NCBI GenBank assembly: GCA_021234155.1
Contig: JAJEKV010000041.1
Span: 10,131,018 to 10,195,017 of the forward strand
Direction: 5' to 3'
DNA: 64,000 nt
Origin: Isoetes taiwanensis
Taxonomy: Eukaryota > Streptophyta > Lycopodiopsida > Isoetales > Isoetaceae
The position numbers and the translations under genes are program-made. Under the pieces are notes generated by a model, which saw only the letters and a list, made by a program, of their open reading frames with translations, was not told where the DNA came from and ran no database searches. Of the stretch, positions 10,960 to 25,945 are shown one piece after another (within the stretch, counting starts at the first letter, position 1; every line of letters begins with the position of its first letter).

Positions 10960-12350
10960 TCCTTTTGAACTGTATAGTTTTCTTAAACAATTTGATGATT
11001 TGTTTAAAGATGAGAAGACCTTGGACCTTCCTCCACCTCGTCCTGAGGACTATGCTATTCATTTATACCCAGATGCGAAACCTCCAAATAGAGCACCCTA
11101 CAGAGTAAGTCATTTTGAGAAGCTAGATCTGGAAAAGCAAATAAGGGAGATGTTAGAACGACAATTGATTCAGCCAAGCAGTTCTCCTTTTGGAGCCCCT
11201 ATTATTCTGATAAAAAAAATGACAAGCGATATAGAATGTGCATAGATTACAGGACTCTTAACAAACTGACAATCAAAGATAAATTTCCAGTTCCTAGAGA
11301 AGATGATTTGTTTGATGAACTACGAGGCACCTGCATATTTAGCAAAATAGATCTTAAGTCAGGCTATCATCAAATCAGAATCAAGGAGTCAGAAAATTGA
11401 GAAAACAGCTTTCAGAACCACTTTTGGACATTATGAATTCAGAATGATGCCATTTATACTCACTAATGCACCAGCAACTTTTTGTCGATTGATGGGGAGA
11501 GTCTTAGCACCTATACTGGGAAAATGTATTGTTGTGTTCTTTGATGACATTCTTGTCTACAGCAGATTCATAGAGGAGCATAAAAAACACCTTCGGCAAG
11601 TTTTTGATCTTCTCAGACAAAATCAGCTATTTATCAATGAATCCAAAGGCCAGTTCTTTATGCAAGAAGTTGTATATCTTGGACACATTATATCCAAAGA
11701 TGGAATTAGAATGGATCCAGATAAGGTGAAGGCTATTCTTAATTGGCCTCGACCTAACAATAGAATTGCGCTCCTTTGTGCAATTATGCAGTTATTATTG
11801 CTGATTTGTGATGGATTTTGCGAAAATAACTCTTTCATTGAACACATTTCTGAAAAAGGATATACCGTTTCAGTGGAATGATGATGCAGAAAAAGCATTT
11901 CAGGATCTTAAGCACAAGATGGCAACTGAGCTTGTATTAGCTCTTCCTGATTGGAATAAACCATTTACAGTGTGCTTAAATGCAAGCGATAGTGCTATTG
12001 GCACAGTGCTTATGCAAGATGGACACCCATTGGCTTACATTAGTCATTTGCTAAAGCCTTCTGAGCAGGGCTACAGTACTTATGAGAAAGAGTTGATTGC
12101 TTTAGTACATGTATTAAAGAAATGGAGACATTATTTGATGGAGACTAAATTCATAGCCCGATTTGATCAGCAAAGTCTAAGGCATATTTAAACTCAGGAT
12201 ATCATAAATGCACGCCAGTTGAAACTCATTTATACCATCAAAGACTTTGAGAGTATGCAGTTAGAGTATAAACCAAGGAAGGAGAATAAGGTTGCTGATG
12301 CCTTAAGCCAGGTGTTTACACATGCAATGTCTATTGCCAGAATCATTGAT
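10960..12350 (+). pseudogene. G1 reverse transcriptase and RNase H, disrupted
   Basis: RT is seen as [31 protein letters not shown] and FDDILVYS (the YVDD-type catalytic box, near 11540-11565). RNase H follows from about 11865, with ALPDWNKPF, DASDSAIG-like and YSTYEKELIALVH, then KVADALSQ near 12290. Breaks occur near 11220, 11396 and 11765-11810 and at the stop near 12189. Confidence 0.88.
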
Positions 12351-12389
12351 TTAGATCCAATGAAATTGGATTATAGAAATTATCCTTCT

Positions 12390-13768
12390 TTTGCAGTGCC
12401 ATTCAATCTGTTAGAAAAAGAAGCCCGCGATCCTCTTGGGAAATACATGTTGCACAATGGTTCCCTTCTATACCGAAATTGCTTATGTGTTACACAGGCA
12501 TATAGACAGAAAATGATGCAAGAATCTCATGAACCTCCTTATTTAGGTTATCGAGGAGTTCAAGCTACACTTGTTACTGTAAAAAAATGATTCTATTGGC
12601 CTAAACTGTCAGAAGATATGTAGAGGCTTGTATAATTTGTCAGCAAGTTAAAGCTTCAACGAATAAACCGGCTGGATTATTACAACCATTACCAATACCA
12701 GAAGCGCCATGGAAGCACATTACTATGGATTTCATCCAGGGTTTCCTAAATTCTTCTCATACGAATAATCAGATATGGATAGTTGCGGATAGGCTGTCTA
12801 AACAAGCTCATTTTATTCCTTGTAAGTCCACCATGACAGCTCCTCGGGCGAGCAAACTCTTTGTAAAGGAGATATTTAGGATACATGGATTGTCGGATAC
12901 AATTATCACAGATAGGGATCCAATATTCTGTAGCAAATTTTGGTCAGGACTTTGAAGAATTTGGGTACCACTTTGAAGTTTTCTACAGCCTATCATCCTC
13001 AAACATGTTGAAGATATGTTACGGGCTTATGTAGCAGAAAGGAAAACTTAGTGAAAGGATTATCTATATAAGCTAGAATTTGCATATAACAATACCGTTC
13101 ATTTGGTAACGTAGAAAACTCCATTTGAGATTGTCTATAAATGTGGTTTAGATTCACCTATCACAAAGATTGGAGGTGAAGTTCCCGCTTCAGATGCATT
13201 CACTCATGACTTTACGGACATTTTGAAGGAAGTCAAGACTCGCATTCTCAATAGTCAGCAGGCTATGATGTCCAAATTGGCAAAGAAGCGGAGGAAAGTT
13301 GAATACAAACAAGGACAATGGGTGTGGATACATCTTCCCAAGAAGAAACTTCGAAAAATGGGTACAAGGTATGTGAAATTGGCACCCAGATACTATGGAC
13401 CATTTCAAATTGAAGATAGAGTAGGTGAGAATGCTTATCGCCTATGTCTATATGGGAAATGGCTTGACGTTCATCCAATCTTTAATGTTCTAGTACTAAA
13501 ACCCTTCAAAGGAGGTGAAATTTTTCCTGAGGTTTTCCAGAAGATGGACTATCTGGATCCGACTCTCATTAAAGGAGATGAAGAGATACTAGAACCTGAG
13601 AAGATTCTTACACATCAGGACAAGGAGACATGTCGATCTTCTTATCGAAGGTATCTAGTAAAGTTTAAGTTTCATCCACCTTCTGATGCAGTATGGTACT
13701 CCAAGGACCAACTCAAAGAGTATCAAGCACTTGTGGATGAGTATGAACAGAGTTTGAGGCACGATTAA
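12390..13768 (+). pseudogene. G1 integrase with chromodomain, disrupted
   Basis: The zinc-binding region, the catalytic core (ITDRDPIF near 12905; the HPQT segment near 12990 is shortened) and the C-terminal domain are present. A readable 3' frame (13223-13768) carries PRYYGPFQIEDRVG and a chromodomain, RRYLVKFKF through YSKDQLKEYQALVDEY. Chromodomains of this group bind methylated histone H3 tails and steer integration. Stops at about 12588, 12954 and 13110 break the frame. Confidence 0.88.
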
Positions 13769-13929
13769 TTTGCAAATTATTTCAATTACATTATATATAA
13801 CTTGTTGCAACAAATATTATTTGTCTGGCTATGACAACCAAGGGAATTCCAGTATGGAATATCTAAAGAATGATATACGTTGGTCAGGCTTAATTGCCTA
13901 AGGCTCAAATATCTTTACACGAGTTGAGC

Positions 13930-14133
13930 TCAAAGACCTCAGATTGACTTGAGGCCATCTCTAAATGAATTGAGATGAAAGCCCTCAGATTGACTTGAGG
14001 CCATCTCTAAATAAATTGAGATGAGCAATTTTTCCTAAGATTGACGAGGATGTTCAATCACGGAAAGGGAAGGATTGTTACGAGCAATTTTTCCTAAGAT
14101 TGACGAGGACGTTTAATCACGGAAAGGGAAGGA
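13930..14133 (+). repeat. Tandem units and duplicated polypurine tract at the G1 3' end
   Basis: Two copies of the ~48-bp CTCAGATTGACTT unit lie at 13935-14025 (the first copy of G1 has three). They are followed by a ~58-bp unit ending in the polypurine tract (GGAAAGGGAAGGATT) that is itself repeated, with ends near 14075 and 14133. The TGTTAC between the two is the expected LTR start. Confidence 0.85.
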
Positions 14134-14279
14134 TTTTTATTTTTTTTTGAAGGACGAAAGCCAAAAAGTTTATTAATCAGAGAAAAAGTACAAAATTTAC
14201 ATGTCTCATCTAACTGTGTAAGCACAAAAAGATGCCGCAGGAGCACGAGAGCACAATGTACTTACTCCAGAATAGGAGA

Positions 14280-17200
14280 CTAATGATAAGAATCAATTCG
14301 AAGATACTGAATCCAGATACGTTCCATCAGTTCTGATTCAAGGGAGGAACACTCGTAGGTTGTCAATATCTTTTTCTGGGCCACCGTAATAACACTGTGT
14401 GCAGATGAATAAATGCCCTGAAAGATGTGGTGTCTGCGACACTCCCATATCGACCATAGGAGCCAACCAGAACCAAGATGAAATGCCCTTTGCTTAGCTG
14501 GAGGCCATGTGTTGGGATAGGATGCCAAAAGGATGCATCGGCAGTCCAATGTACTGTTAAACAAACCTTGTAGCCAGGACCACGCTGGTTGAACCTCAGG
14601 ACAATCAAAGAGACAATGCTCAAGAGTATCAACGTCCGAAAGACAGAGCGGGCATACTGCAGATATGCGAGGATCATAGCGCTGTCGAAAGGCATTAACC
14701 CGCAGGCACCTGTGGATAACCTGCCACCACAGTACAGAGACTTTAGGGTGAAGCAACCTATCCCAAAGCCATCGCCATGTACGACACAAAAGTGGGTCAG
14801 GAGGAGCTCAGAGGTGCCACCCATCCGCAACCGGAGAGGTTGTGGTGCTAAAAGAAGGCGATATACTGATCTGACAAATTGCTTGCCTTTGTGAATATTT
14901 TCATGACAGTCCCATGGCACCCTTTCAAAACAACACCAACTTGCAAAAGTATTATAAGAGGCAAAAGGTTCCTGGACTGGGTACGGGTACCTTCTCCCAT
15001 AGAGATACATTTTGGTCCAACTTTGAATATTAATGGAACTTTGCACGAACTAGTTTTAATGAAAATAAAAAATGAGAAAGTACCAAAGCCAAGATGTACT
15101 TTTGCAGTTTCCAAAAGTGGTACCTCCTCATACCATGCTTGAATAGAGACAACACCTTCAAGAACCCATCCCAACGAGAGGAACTTTGCCCTCGAATTCA
15201 GGCAAAGACAAGAGGGCTACCCCTCCTCATACCATGCTTGAATAGAGACAACACCGCAAGAACCCACCATGGAGTCTCCACCATAGGGTGTGGGGATAGA
15301 GGGGCATGGCCAGGAAAAGATGTCTAACCGTCTCCCATGCTGCCAACAAACCACGCAAAAATGGAGAAGCACTTGGAAAAGGCTGCAAAGTCTGAAATAA
15401 AGCCCAAGGTAGGACTGGTTTGACAGCCTTCTTGCCTAGAGGGATACAGTAACCAAGAGCTTGTCTAAGAAAGCGTGAACCAGGAGAGTCATCCTCACCA
15501 TTCAGGAGTCTCCAATGAACTTTGAAATAAGCACTTTGCTCTGCAGTAAGAAGTCCATTATACCCAGACCACCTGCCCATTTTGGAAGGATGCACTTCGA
15601 CCAAGCCATCTTAACCACAACACCTTCCTCAGTACCCGCCCAAATAAAGTTCCGAACTATTGCAATGAGCTCACGCACTTTGATCTGTGGTGCTAGCAGT
15701 AAGGATGCCATATAAACATGGGTACTACTAAGGACTGACTTGGCCACTGTAATGCGACCCGCAAGAGACAACTTAGCAGTGGACCACCAAAACAAGTGCT
15801 TCTCCAAACCCCTAATGATGTCCTCCCATGCAGCTCTCATAGTACCATGGATGCCAACTGGAATCCCCAACAACTTGATGGCCTGTCCATGCGCAAGTAA
15901 TTTCCATGGATAATCGTGAACACATGCCGGAGCTGTATTATCCAATGTCCACAAAGCTGTACACTTCTGCCACCCCACAAGAACACCGGAAGCCAGTGAA
16001 AAAATATCTAGAAGCATTTTGGCAGCAACAAGATTCTCATCATTAGCAACTAGGAAGAGGAACGTGTCATCTGCATACTGATTGCAAACCTCTTGTGTGT
16101 CGTCCTCCATTACAAGACCATGGAGAAGTCCCTCTGTCGTTGCAATGGTGAATAACTGTGACAAAGCCTCTGCAACAATTGTGAAAAGCAATGGTGCTAA
16201 AGGGCATCCCTGGCGAATACCACGACCGAGTGAAAAGGCATGTGACGGCTCACTATGGAACAAGACAGTCATTCAAGCAGAGATATGCAGCTTCATAATA
16301 TCTGATGTGAATTGTTCCCCAAATCCCAGTCTTAGCATACACCGGCGCATGAATTCCCAGCTGACACTGTCATAAGATTTTGCAAAATCAAAGCTTAAGG
16401 TATACAAGTGAAAGGTTTTGCCTAAGTGCCCAATAAATTCCTTCGTAAGCAGCAGCAACATTGTTCAAAATGCACCGTTTTGGAAGAAAACCTGACTGGG
16501 TTGTTGAGATGGACTCTGCCAAGATGTCCTTTACCTGCTCTGCAAAAGCCTTGGCAAAGATCTTATATATGGATGACAATAAGGTGATGGGCCACCAATA
16601 TGAAATAGTCTAAGGATCCTTGACTTTGTTTAGAATTCTATCCAAAGCAGTGGACCGCCGAAAGTCACAGAAAGCATCATACACATCTGGCTCCAGCCAT
16701 TCCCAATAATCCTGGAAGAACTCAATTGGCAAACCATCCAAACCTGGGCATTTGCCTCTTTTCAGTTCAAAGACTGCCGAACCTAAATCATCCGCTATCA
16801 TAGCCGCCTCTATTGACTCGCGCTGCTCACCAGAGATGATGGGAAAAATTCTAGACAAAACAGCATCTCGCATTTCTGATTGAAAGGGAAGATGTTTCTC
16901 AGCAAAAAACGTCTAGAAGTGGTTATGCAGATGCTGCTGGAGTTCAGTCAGCTCTGTTAGCACCGAACCATTCGGCAAAAGCAATGAGGACATGGTTGAT
17001 GTCATGCGACGGCTCTTAGCTGCACGAAAAAAGAAGCCCGTACAACGGTCTCCATCACGAAACCACTGCAGACCTGCCGTCATCTTTGCTTGCTGAATCT
17101 GCTCCTCCTCCAAAGCTTGGATCTGTGCCAAAATATCACGATCATGAACACCTGCAAGACTTCCCTGTCGATAATGGAGAAGGTCCTGATACAAGATATC

Positions 17201-18109
17201 TAGTAAAGCACGACCTGCTGCTGCAGACTTTTGACCCCACTCTTTGGCAAAACCCTTGACTGCCGCAATTGCATCCACTATGCCGGTCATACCTCGACAT
17301 CGGTTGAAGGCAGTTGTCCAAGTATTCTTGCAACCTTCTTGAAAGTCAGTATCCTTTAAGAACTTCACGTTCAAGCGAAAACACGTCCTTCCAGACCGCC
17401 GCTGCTGCAGGGGCTCGTCTGAAATGAATTGCGGATGGTGGTCTGAAACTGAGTTATCTCTGAGACAGAACCGAAAGAGACCTGAAAGTGTCGCAACTGT
17501 ATCTGCATTCCAATAAGCTCTATCCAACCGAGAGCTTGCGCGACCCCCACCAACTTGACCATTGCACCAAGTGAAAGCACCTTCACCATCAATCTCTGAG
17601 AGGTTGCAGTCATGGAGTAGACAGAGCCACTGCTGGCATTCAAAATCAGACACCATTGTAGAGGTCGCCCCCAACCGATCAGACTCCACTTCTACCATAT
17701 TAAGATCCCCAACAAGAAGCCATAAAATGTGGCCGCCCAAGCTGAGTATCTTCCCTCGCAAAGAGGCCCACAGTGAAGCTCTCTAATGAGGTCGATTATG
17801 AATGTAAACATTAATTTCCTGCCTTACAATGAGGGCCCAACGACCAAAGCGATCAACCTGAGTAAGGATGACTGGCAAGGAAGGAAGCCATGCTATCACG
17901 ACCCCTGCACTAGCAGAATCAGCTGCTGTGATAAGGACATTAAACTTGCGACCAATCATGTCTGCAAGCTTTGATATGTCTCCCTTACGACGCTTATGCT
18001 CTTGAAGACATACAAACTGAGCATCCAATCTAGATAAGTAGAAAGAAATACGACTCCACTTGAGGGGGGAGGAGGCTACCCCCTGAACATTCCATGAGAC
18101 TAACCGCAT
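14280..18109 (-). pseudogene. LINE ORF2: endonuclease, reverse transcriptase, zf-RVT
   Basis: It begins MRLVSWNVQG at 18109, the start of an apurinic-like endonuclease, with LQEHKR and a later SDHHP. RT motifs are CPGLDGLPIEF (near 16750), GIRQGCPLAPLLF (near 16200) and the catalytic YADDTFLF (near 16070). The C-terminal zf-RVT region has CPLC and HCLFDCPE (about 14590-14670). This enzyme nicks DNA and primes reverse transcription on it. Several frameshifts and stops split it. A ~35-bp stretch is repeated about 100 bp apart at 15123-15157 and 15222-15256. Confidence 0.92.
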
Positions 18110-20310
18110 TGATCTTGTGATGGGGCCAATTCAGATGAGACCACTGGTGTCTCAAGGGAAGTTGAGGATGTTTCCTGGCACCTGGCATGGCAGTAACCTC
18201 ATCAACCAAATCAGCCCACTGAAGTGGATCAAAGCGACCACCGTGGGATGCAATGGGAGGGGCAGTGCTACCTGAGGCAAGAACTGAGGGCTGGGACGCA
18301 GAGGAATTAGATCCCTTAGCTGACTTTCGTGGTTGACGAAGAGCCGGTGGATGTTTAGGTGGTGGGTGGATGCCACGCCGATCAATGTCCATATACTGCC
18401 CACGAGCCTCTTCAATTTGCTCTTGTGATTTCTGAATTTCAGCCAGTCTCAACATTTGGTGATCCAGAGACTGAGGTGGAGGAGCTGCAACTGGAAGAGC
18501 AGGGGGGGCAATCACAGGCACAGGGACGTGTGAGATATCCATTGAGGTGGGAGCTGATCTAGGAGCATGGAGTGCCGGAGGAACAGATGGAGAACCCTGT
18601 TGGTGAATGCTGCGAAATTGAGCAAAGAGAGGGGCTTCGGAAACATGAGAGCTAGCTCAGGACTATTCAACAAGGACAGCTTAAATGGAAAGAAGATGGG
18701 CCCGCTTTGAACAACAACTGTTTGAGGCAAATCACGATGAATGGGCCTTGCCACGCAGACCTTGATGATGCCGTTGGTTATGGAGTGTTGCAAATGGAGT
18801 CCAATCTCATTAGCAATGGCAGAAATGAACTTGAAATCCTGTAACTCTGGAGGGAAATCTTCGATGGCAAACCAGAAGGGGGCACGTAAGGCATCTGGCT
18901 TAGCTGGAAAGGATCCAGGAACATACTGTTGATAGAGCAAGAAGTGTTTCCAGAGAGGATCAACATCTCGTTCTATGAGTTGAGCAGCCGGCTCAGGAGA
19001 TTCAAACATCAAAAGAAATTAACGTTGATCTTTTGCCACAAGCTTGATAGATTGATAAGTAGGAAGACCTAGCTTGTGAAGGTGCCCAGACAGCCAAGAT
19101 CCCACGCGCTTCAGATCCAAGAAAGGGCCAGTGAAGTGGCAGACCATGGAACACGTAACCAACTGCTCCACATGTCGTCGATGATCCTCATGGCTAATCT
19201 GCACCACTGGAGCCCCAAAATGCTCAAAAGTTGCCCTGCACTCCTGAACCTCATAAAAGATTTCGTCTGATGGGAGCTAGACATCCATAGAATCTTGCTT
19301 GGCTTGCAATTGCTGGAGATAGGACACAACTTCCTTCCTGTTATTATCCACCATGGTGGCAATGGCCTCTGAGACACGAGCCGAGGTGGCGGGAGTCGCC
19401 AGGCCCTTGCAAAGCTATTCAGAGAATTGCACACCTGTAATTCGAGCAACTGTATCAGATGATCTCCAAGGTGTGGTCGATGCAGCTCAGGGGATGGAAG
19501 AGGATGCTGCCCCAGGCTGTCGTGGGGGAAGAGGGGGGAACTCCTCCTGCCCTGAGGAACCTCCAACGTGTGTTGCACGTACACCAGTTTGTGGAGGTTG
19601 CACCACCACCCGAGCACTACCTGTAGAAGTCGTCCGCACAAGGAACTTCCAACCTGTGTTGGAAGTGCCACCCGTGCAACACTATTAGGTGCAGCATGTC
19701 GAGATGAGCACACTACAGGCACATGAGGTCTGAACTGATATGAGGAACTTCCAACCTGTGTCGGAGGAGCTAGTAGCCCAGCAGCAACTTCGGCAGACAA
19801 AGAGGGTCTTGCCTGAACCCCAGAACCTCCAACGAGTGTTGGAGGCGCTAATTGGCCAGGGCGCACCACCTGGTCCGAGGAACCTCCAACGTGCATTGGA
19901 GGTGTGACACTCTTGGAAGAGTTTGCCAATGGCACGTATTCAACACGGCTTCCAGTCTCACCAGACGTTTGGGCAGCAGCGTGAATTGTAGTTGCTGCAA
20001 CTACAGTCGGGATGGAAAGCGAAGCAAGTAACTGAGACGAGGAAAAAGATGGAGCTCCTGTCTCAATTGAGGCAGCCACACTCAGGCCATTAGAAGAAAT
20101 ATTGGGCAACACTAGAGGATTGCGATGCACCGAAGAGACTAAACTCTCAGGAGCCGAAAGAGCACCCTCACGAGCCATCTTGTGTGCATTACGTACACTT
20201 AGTCTGGGAGAATCTACAGCATATTCTTTACCAATTCCACCATGAACGGTGGGAGAAGCACCAGACGCATGTTTTGGCGAGCTGCGACTGGATCTTGTCA
20301 TCTCCACCAA
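18030..20310 (-). pseudogene. LINE ORF1 (nucleic-acid-binding, DUF4283-like)
   Basis: The first part (20310-19270) is Ser/Pro/Ala-rich and low in complexity. The middle (19210-18640) has the DUF4283-like pattern of plant L1 ORF1, including RVGSWL, PLWKHFLLYQQYVPGSFP and APFWFAIEDFPPEL. The tail is again Pro-rich. It would coat the LINE RNA. The frame shifts near 19020 and 18640. The low-complexity part contains five ~20-bp palindromes between 19560 and 19902. Confidence 0.82.
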
Positions 20311-20330
20311 GAGAGGGGGGCCAAAGTTTC

Positions 20331-21907
20331 AGATCTGAACCGTCTTTCCCAACAGGCCAATCTCTGAAGAAGTTAAGCACCAGTGGATGGAGTGCTGAAA
20401 GAGCTTTCCAACAAGCCCAAATACGCCCAAAACTGCCATCAGATGCAGAAGTTATGGCCAAAAGAAAACTGCAACCAAAAAATTTTCGTTTAAAGTTTGA
20501 AATATCTCATTTGATAAAGTAGATGCAGCCAAATTTTCGGTGGAAATTTTGCAAAAATTGTAATAAATCAGAGGTATTTTTTCTCAAAAATCGGGTAAAT
20601 ATAAATAAGTTTTTGATGATTAGAGCAAAATCTAAATTCAAGGCTTGGATAGTAGTAACACTTAAATGTGGTTTACGCCTGAATATTTGGTCAAAGAAAG
20701 AAGGCATATGTGGAGACACGGTCTAATTACACGACGAACTTAATAAGTAGAACCCATTCTAGGAATAGAATAGAATAGACATAGTCTAATCAGACAATAA
20801 ACTCAATTACAAGATCCCCTATAAGTAACCCCCATTCTTGTTCACACTTAATCGTCATGTGCTTGACCTATCTTAATTTACTTAGTATACCAAAAGAAGC
20901 TACATCTGAGTTTGATCAATGAAAATTTCCAAAAGAAGCTACATCTGAGTTTGATCAATGACAGATTCCACATGCTCTACTAGTATGGTTGCAATAGAAT
21001 AAAATACATTATTGTCCCTTAGACCAAAGGGGCATTGGACATGTTTCGCAATTGTGAGCTCTTAGGAGGTGCTACTAGCAATACAACACTATCATGATGT
21101 AGCCATCAATAGGCTTTATTTTGGGGTTGTTTTCTTGTATACCCATATACCACTTTTGTTTGGCATCCTAGCCATGCGCATGAGCTTCGTTATCTCCAGC
21201 TTTGAGTTGTGTTTTGCGAGTTCCATCGATCTACATATGTTGCATCTCAAATTACAAACCCTTTGTCTTCATATACCCTCCGGTGTCTGATTGACATCTT
21301 TCCCATGGCGTCTGTCAGGTTTGGCAGCGTGCTGTCTTGGGTCATGAGCTTTGGGATTGGGTAGTCCCAGCTGACCCTTTAGAATTTAATCCTTATGTTA
21401 TTATATGCCAGACACTCCCTGAATATGGTTCCCATCTTCTATTTTTTTTCTGTATCGCAATTTTGCATATGCAGTCCTACCTGTTAATTTGGCCCCATCT
21501 GTCCTCCTCAATTAATCATAGCTGTCCATTCTGAATCTCACTATTGTATCCTTCCTCGTCTTCCCTGTTCTGTTGTCTCTGTAATCCTTTGCCTAATTTG
21601 TTGGTCTAGGTCAAACATTTCTAATAGTCATTTTGTTTTTGGGCCAGTGTGCTTGTTTAGCCAGGCTCGCATTCCGATATTCACCCAGCCATCGTCCCAT
21701 TTTTCTCCGCTTACGATGCTGGTTATGTTTAACCCCATATTTTTGGTCCATTGTGCCACATCTTTGAACCAGCCTTATCCTGTGAGCAGGTGCTACTTGG
21801 CCCATTCTGGGATTGCTGGCGTTGATCATATGTTTGGGTTCATGATCCCATTGTTCTTGAAACGGCATCTGATGGTCCTCTCCCATGCTCTGATTTCCAC
21901 CCAATGT
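20331..21907. other. No recognisable gene
   Basis: It contains a ~33-bp direct repeat (AAAAGAAGCTACATCTGAGT...) at about 20891-20922 and 20930-20962, and a short GAATA run near 20765. The open frames show no recognisable motifs. Confidence 0.5.
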
Positions 21908-23652
<1,745 letters not shown>

Positions 23653-23654
23653 CA

Positions 23655-24120
23655 TTCTCTCCACCTTGAATTGATGCCGTCCCCGGCATCACGAGTCTCC
23701 CCGCCTTGGAACCTGCATAACCCCTGTTAGACTCACAACATGCATGTAATAATTACAATCAGATTAATGTACTATTTGCAATTTATGATTAACAAAATTT
23801 TAACAATGATTTAAGGCTTAAGTTTATGCCTTAAGTTTATATATCAATTACAAGTATCATAATATCAAAATTTAAAAAGTTCTAATTAGCACGTTAGCAT
23901 GTATGATATAATATAATGATGGTTTTAAGGGAATCACCCCTTTTAATTACAATTATACTAACTAGAATGATCAACCTTGGCATAGAGAATGGCTTTCTTC
24001 ATGATGGCCATAGATTAGAGATGCTTTCCTATCATGCACGACCCTCTATGCCTATTATCTCTCGAAGGTGCCTACTTCCGTCTCATCAGAAGTAAACTTT
24101 GATCTACCTTCTACTCACCT
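23655..24120 (-). other. 3' non-coding segment of G2 copy A
   Basis: It lies between the chromodomain region and the LTR and corresponds to 48238-48900 of copy B, sharing the phrase about AGAGGTGCTTTCCTATCA. No coding signal is seen. Confidence 0.7.
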
Positions 24121-25945
24121 ATCGAGTCGGTGTCGACTACTTCGGTGATGAGTCGACCTTTGCATTGCTCCATGAATTGTGGGTACTGCTTCTCAAGATC
24201 TGATTGGAATACCCACATAGCATCTTCCATAGGTAATTGCATCCATTTGACAAGGTATTGGAGAAATTGTGATCTTTTTGTTTTGTTGAATGATCTATCA
24301 AAAGAACTTCTGGAATAATCTCAAGTTGTTCGTCGGTCATTTCCAGTAATGTTGGTGTGTCCAATACTTCATCTGGATTCGTTGGTGTGTCTCTTTATAA
24401 GACTTATGCGGAACACTCTATGGATTTTCAAGTTCTTGTTTTCTTAAATGATTTGTCAAAAGAACTTCCAGAACAATCTCAATTTGTTCGTCGGTCATTT
24501 CCAGTAATGTTGGTGTGTCCAATACTTCCTCTAGATTCGTTGGTGTGTCTCTTTATAAAACTTATGCGGAACACTATGGATGTGCTAGTAGATCCAATTT
24601 GTAGGATTCGTTATCTACTCGTTGGACTATCTTAAATGGTCCAATCCATCTTGGAGCAAGCTTTTTACAGTTATTGATTTGGAGCTTCGCTTGTTTAACT
24701 TTTATTTTCAGCCAAATATTGCCCCCCACTTGGAAATCCCTTACAGTCCCGTGCTTATCTACTAACCTCTTCTAATGGCTTCTTGCTGCTAGAAGATATC
24801 CTCGGACCTCTTCCACTAACTGTTGCATGTTGGCTAATAACTGTTGAGAAACCTCTACCTTGGACACTAGATTGTGTCAAGTATCTGGAGTCAAGCACTG
24901 ATAGCCACAATTTATCATGAATGACGACATCTTGGATGACTCTTGTTTGGTGTTGTTATACGCAAATTCTACCAAATGGATGTAGTCTTCCCATTTTGAC
25001 TGCTTGTTCCAGACATAGTTTCTCAATATATCTTACAATATTCGATTGGTTGCGCTTCGTCTGCCCATCTGTATGGGGATGATAAGCTGTGCTCATGGAC
25101 AACTCCGTCTAAATTGTCCATGATTATGCTGAAGAGGTCTTTCCAGAATGCGTTCATGAACTTCGGGTCTCTCTCTGAAATAATCTCTATCGTCATTCCA
25201 TGAAATCTGAAGATCGCTTATGTGAAAAGCACGGCGGTGTCTAGGGCCATATCAGTGATTCGACAAGGCACGAAATGCGCCATCTTTGACAGCTTATCGA
25301 CCATGACCATTAAGGCGTCCTTGCCTCTTGCAATCCTTGGGAGTCCTGTTATGAAGCCCATGTTTATTACCTCCCATTTGGCAAGTTGCCAAAGGTTCTA
25401 GCGCTCCAGGCATTCGGAGTTGTTCTGCCTTTGTTTACTGATATAGATGACACTTTCGAATGTATCTCGCTATCTGCTTCTTCATACATGGCCAATAATA
25501 GCTACTTCTTCCATGAACCCCACATAGCCAGCTATTGGACTATTGTGCGAGTCGTGGAGAATCAACTTTCTCACTCCGGATGATTCTGGCACTATAATTT
25601 GTTTTTTATGATACAAGAGGTTATCTTCCTTCTTGAAATGTTTGAAGGTTCATCTTTCTTTATATGTTCTTGCTTCCTTGAAAAGGCTTGTCTCTATTTC
25701 TGAAATCTTTGTCCGTTGGCAACGTTTCTTTTATTCTCTTGCCAAACTCACTGGTGAGTGTTGATATGGCGTTGCAATGTACCCCTATTGTCAAACGATG
25801 CCTTGAGAGTATGTCCGCAACCACATTTTTTTTTTTTTGACGTGTATACTATTTGAAAGTCATACTCCATCCATCTTCTCTGTCTTAGGTTGAAGTGTGG
25901 TCCTGAGCTTTATCCTTGAAGCTTACTTGCTTTTTATCTTGTTGT
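24120..25945 (-). pseudogene. G2 copy A: RNase H, integrase and chromodomain remnant
   Basis: Read on minus it parallels copy B at 48950-50636. The chromodomain linker (TDEQLEI, near 24320), integrase core fragments and the RNase H to zinc-binding region are recognisable only in pieces. The VVADxLSRH equivalent is near 25800. It has many stops and frameshifts. Protease and RT are absent between this part and gag. Confidence 0.8.

Larger units (their letters stand above)
9397..14133 (+). mobile_element. Ty3/gypsy chromovirus G1, decayed fuller copy lacking LTRs
   Basis: It encodes in order gag, protease, reverse transcriptase, RNase H, integrase and a chromodomain, all on plus and all interrupted. 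The 5' LTR is missing. The 3' end stops just past the polypurine tract, where the LINE poly(A) tail begins at 14134. The gene order and the chromodomain place it in the chromovirus branch. Its 3' half matches 1-1743, and its gag matches the nearby TR-GAG element. Confidence 0.92.
14134..20330 (-). mobile_element. L1-type LINE, minus strand
   Basis: The T-rich run at 14134-14148 is the complement of the poly(A) tail, so transcription runs right to left. ORF1 (20310 to about 18030) and ORF2 (18109 to about 14280) are both interrupted. The 3' end sits at the second G1 polypurine tract. No target duplication was found on the right, and the 5' end is approximate. Confidence 0.92.

Noticed and set aside
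14589-15142. Plus-strand open frames in 14.5-20.3 kb
   Set aside because: They are shadows of the minus-strand LINE frames.
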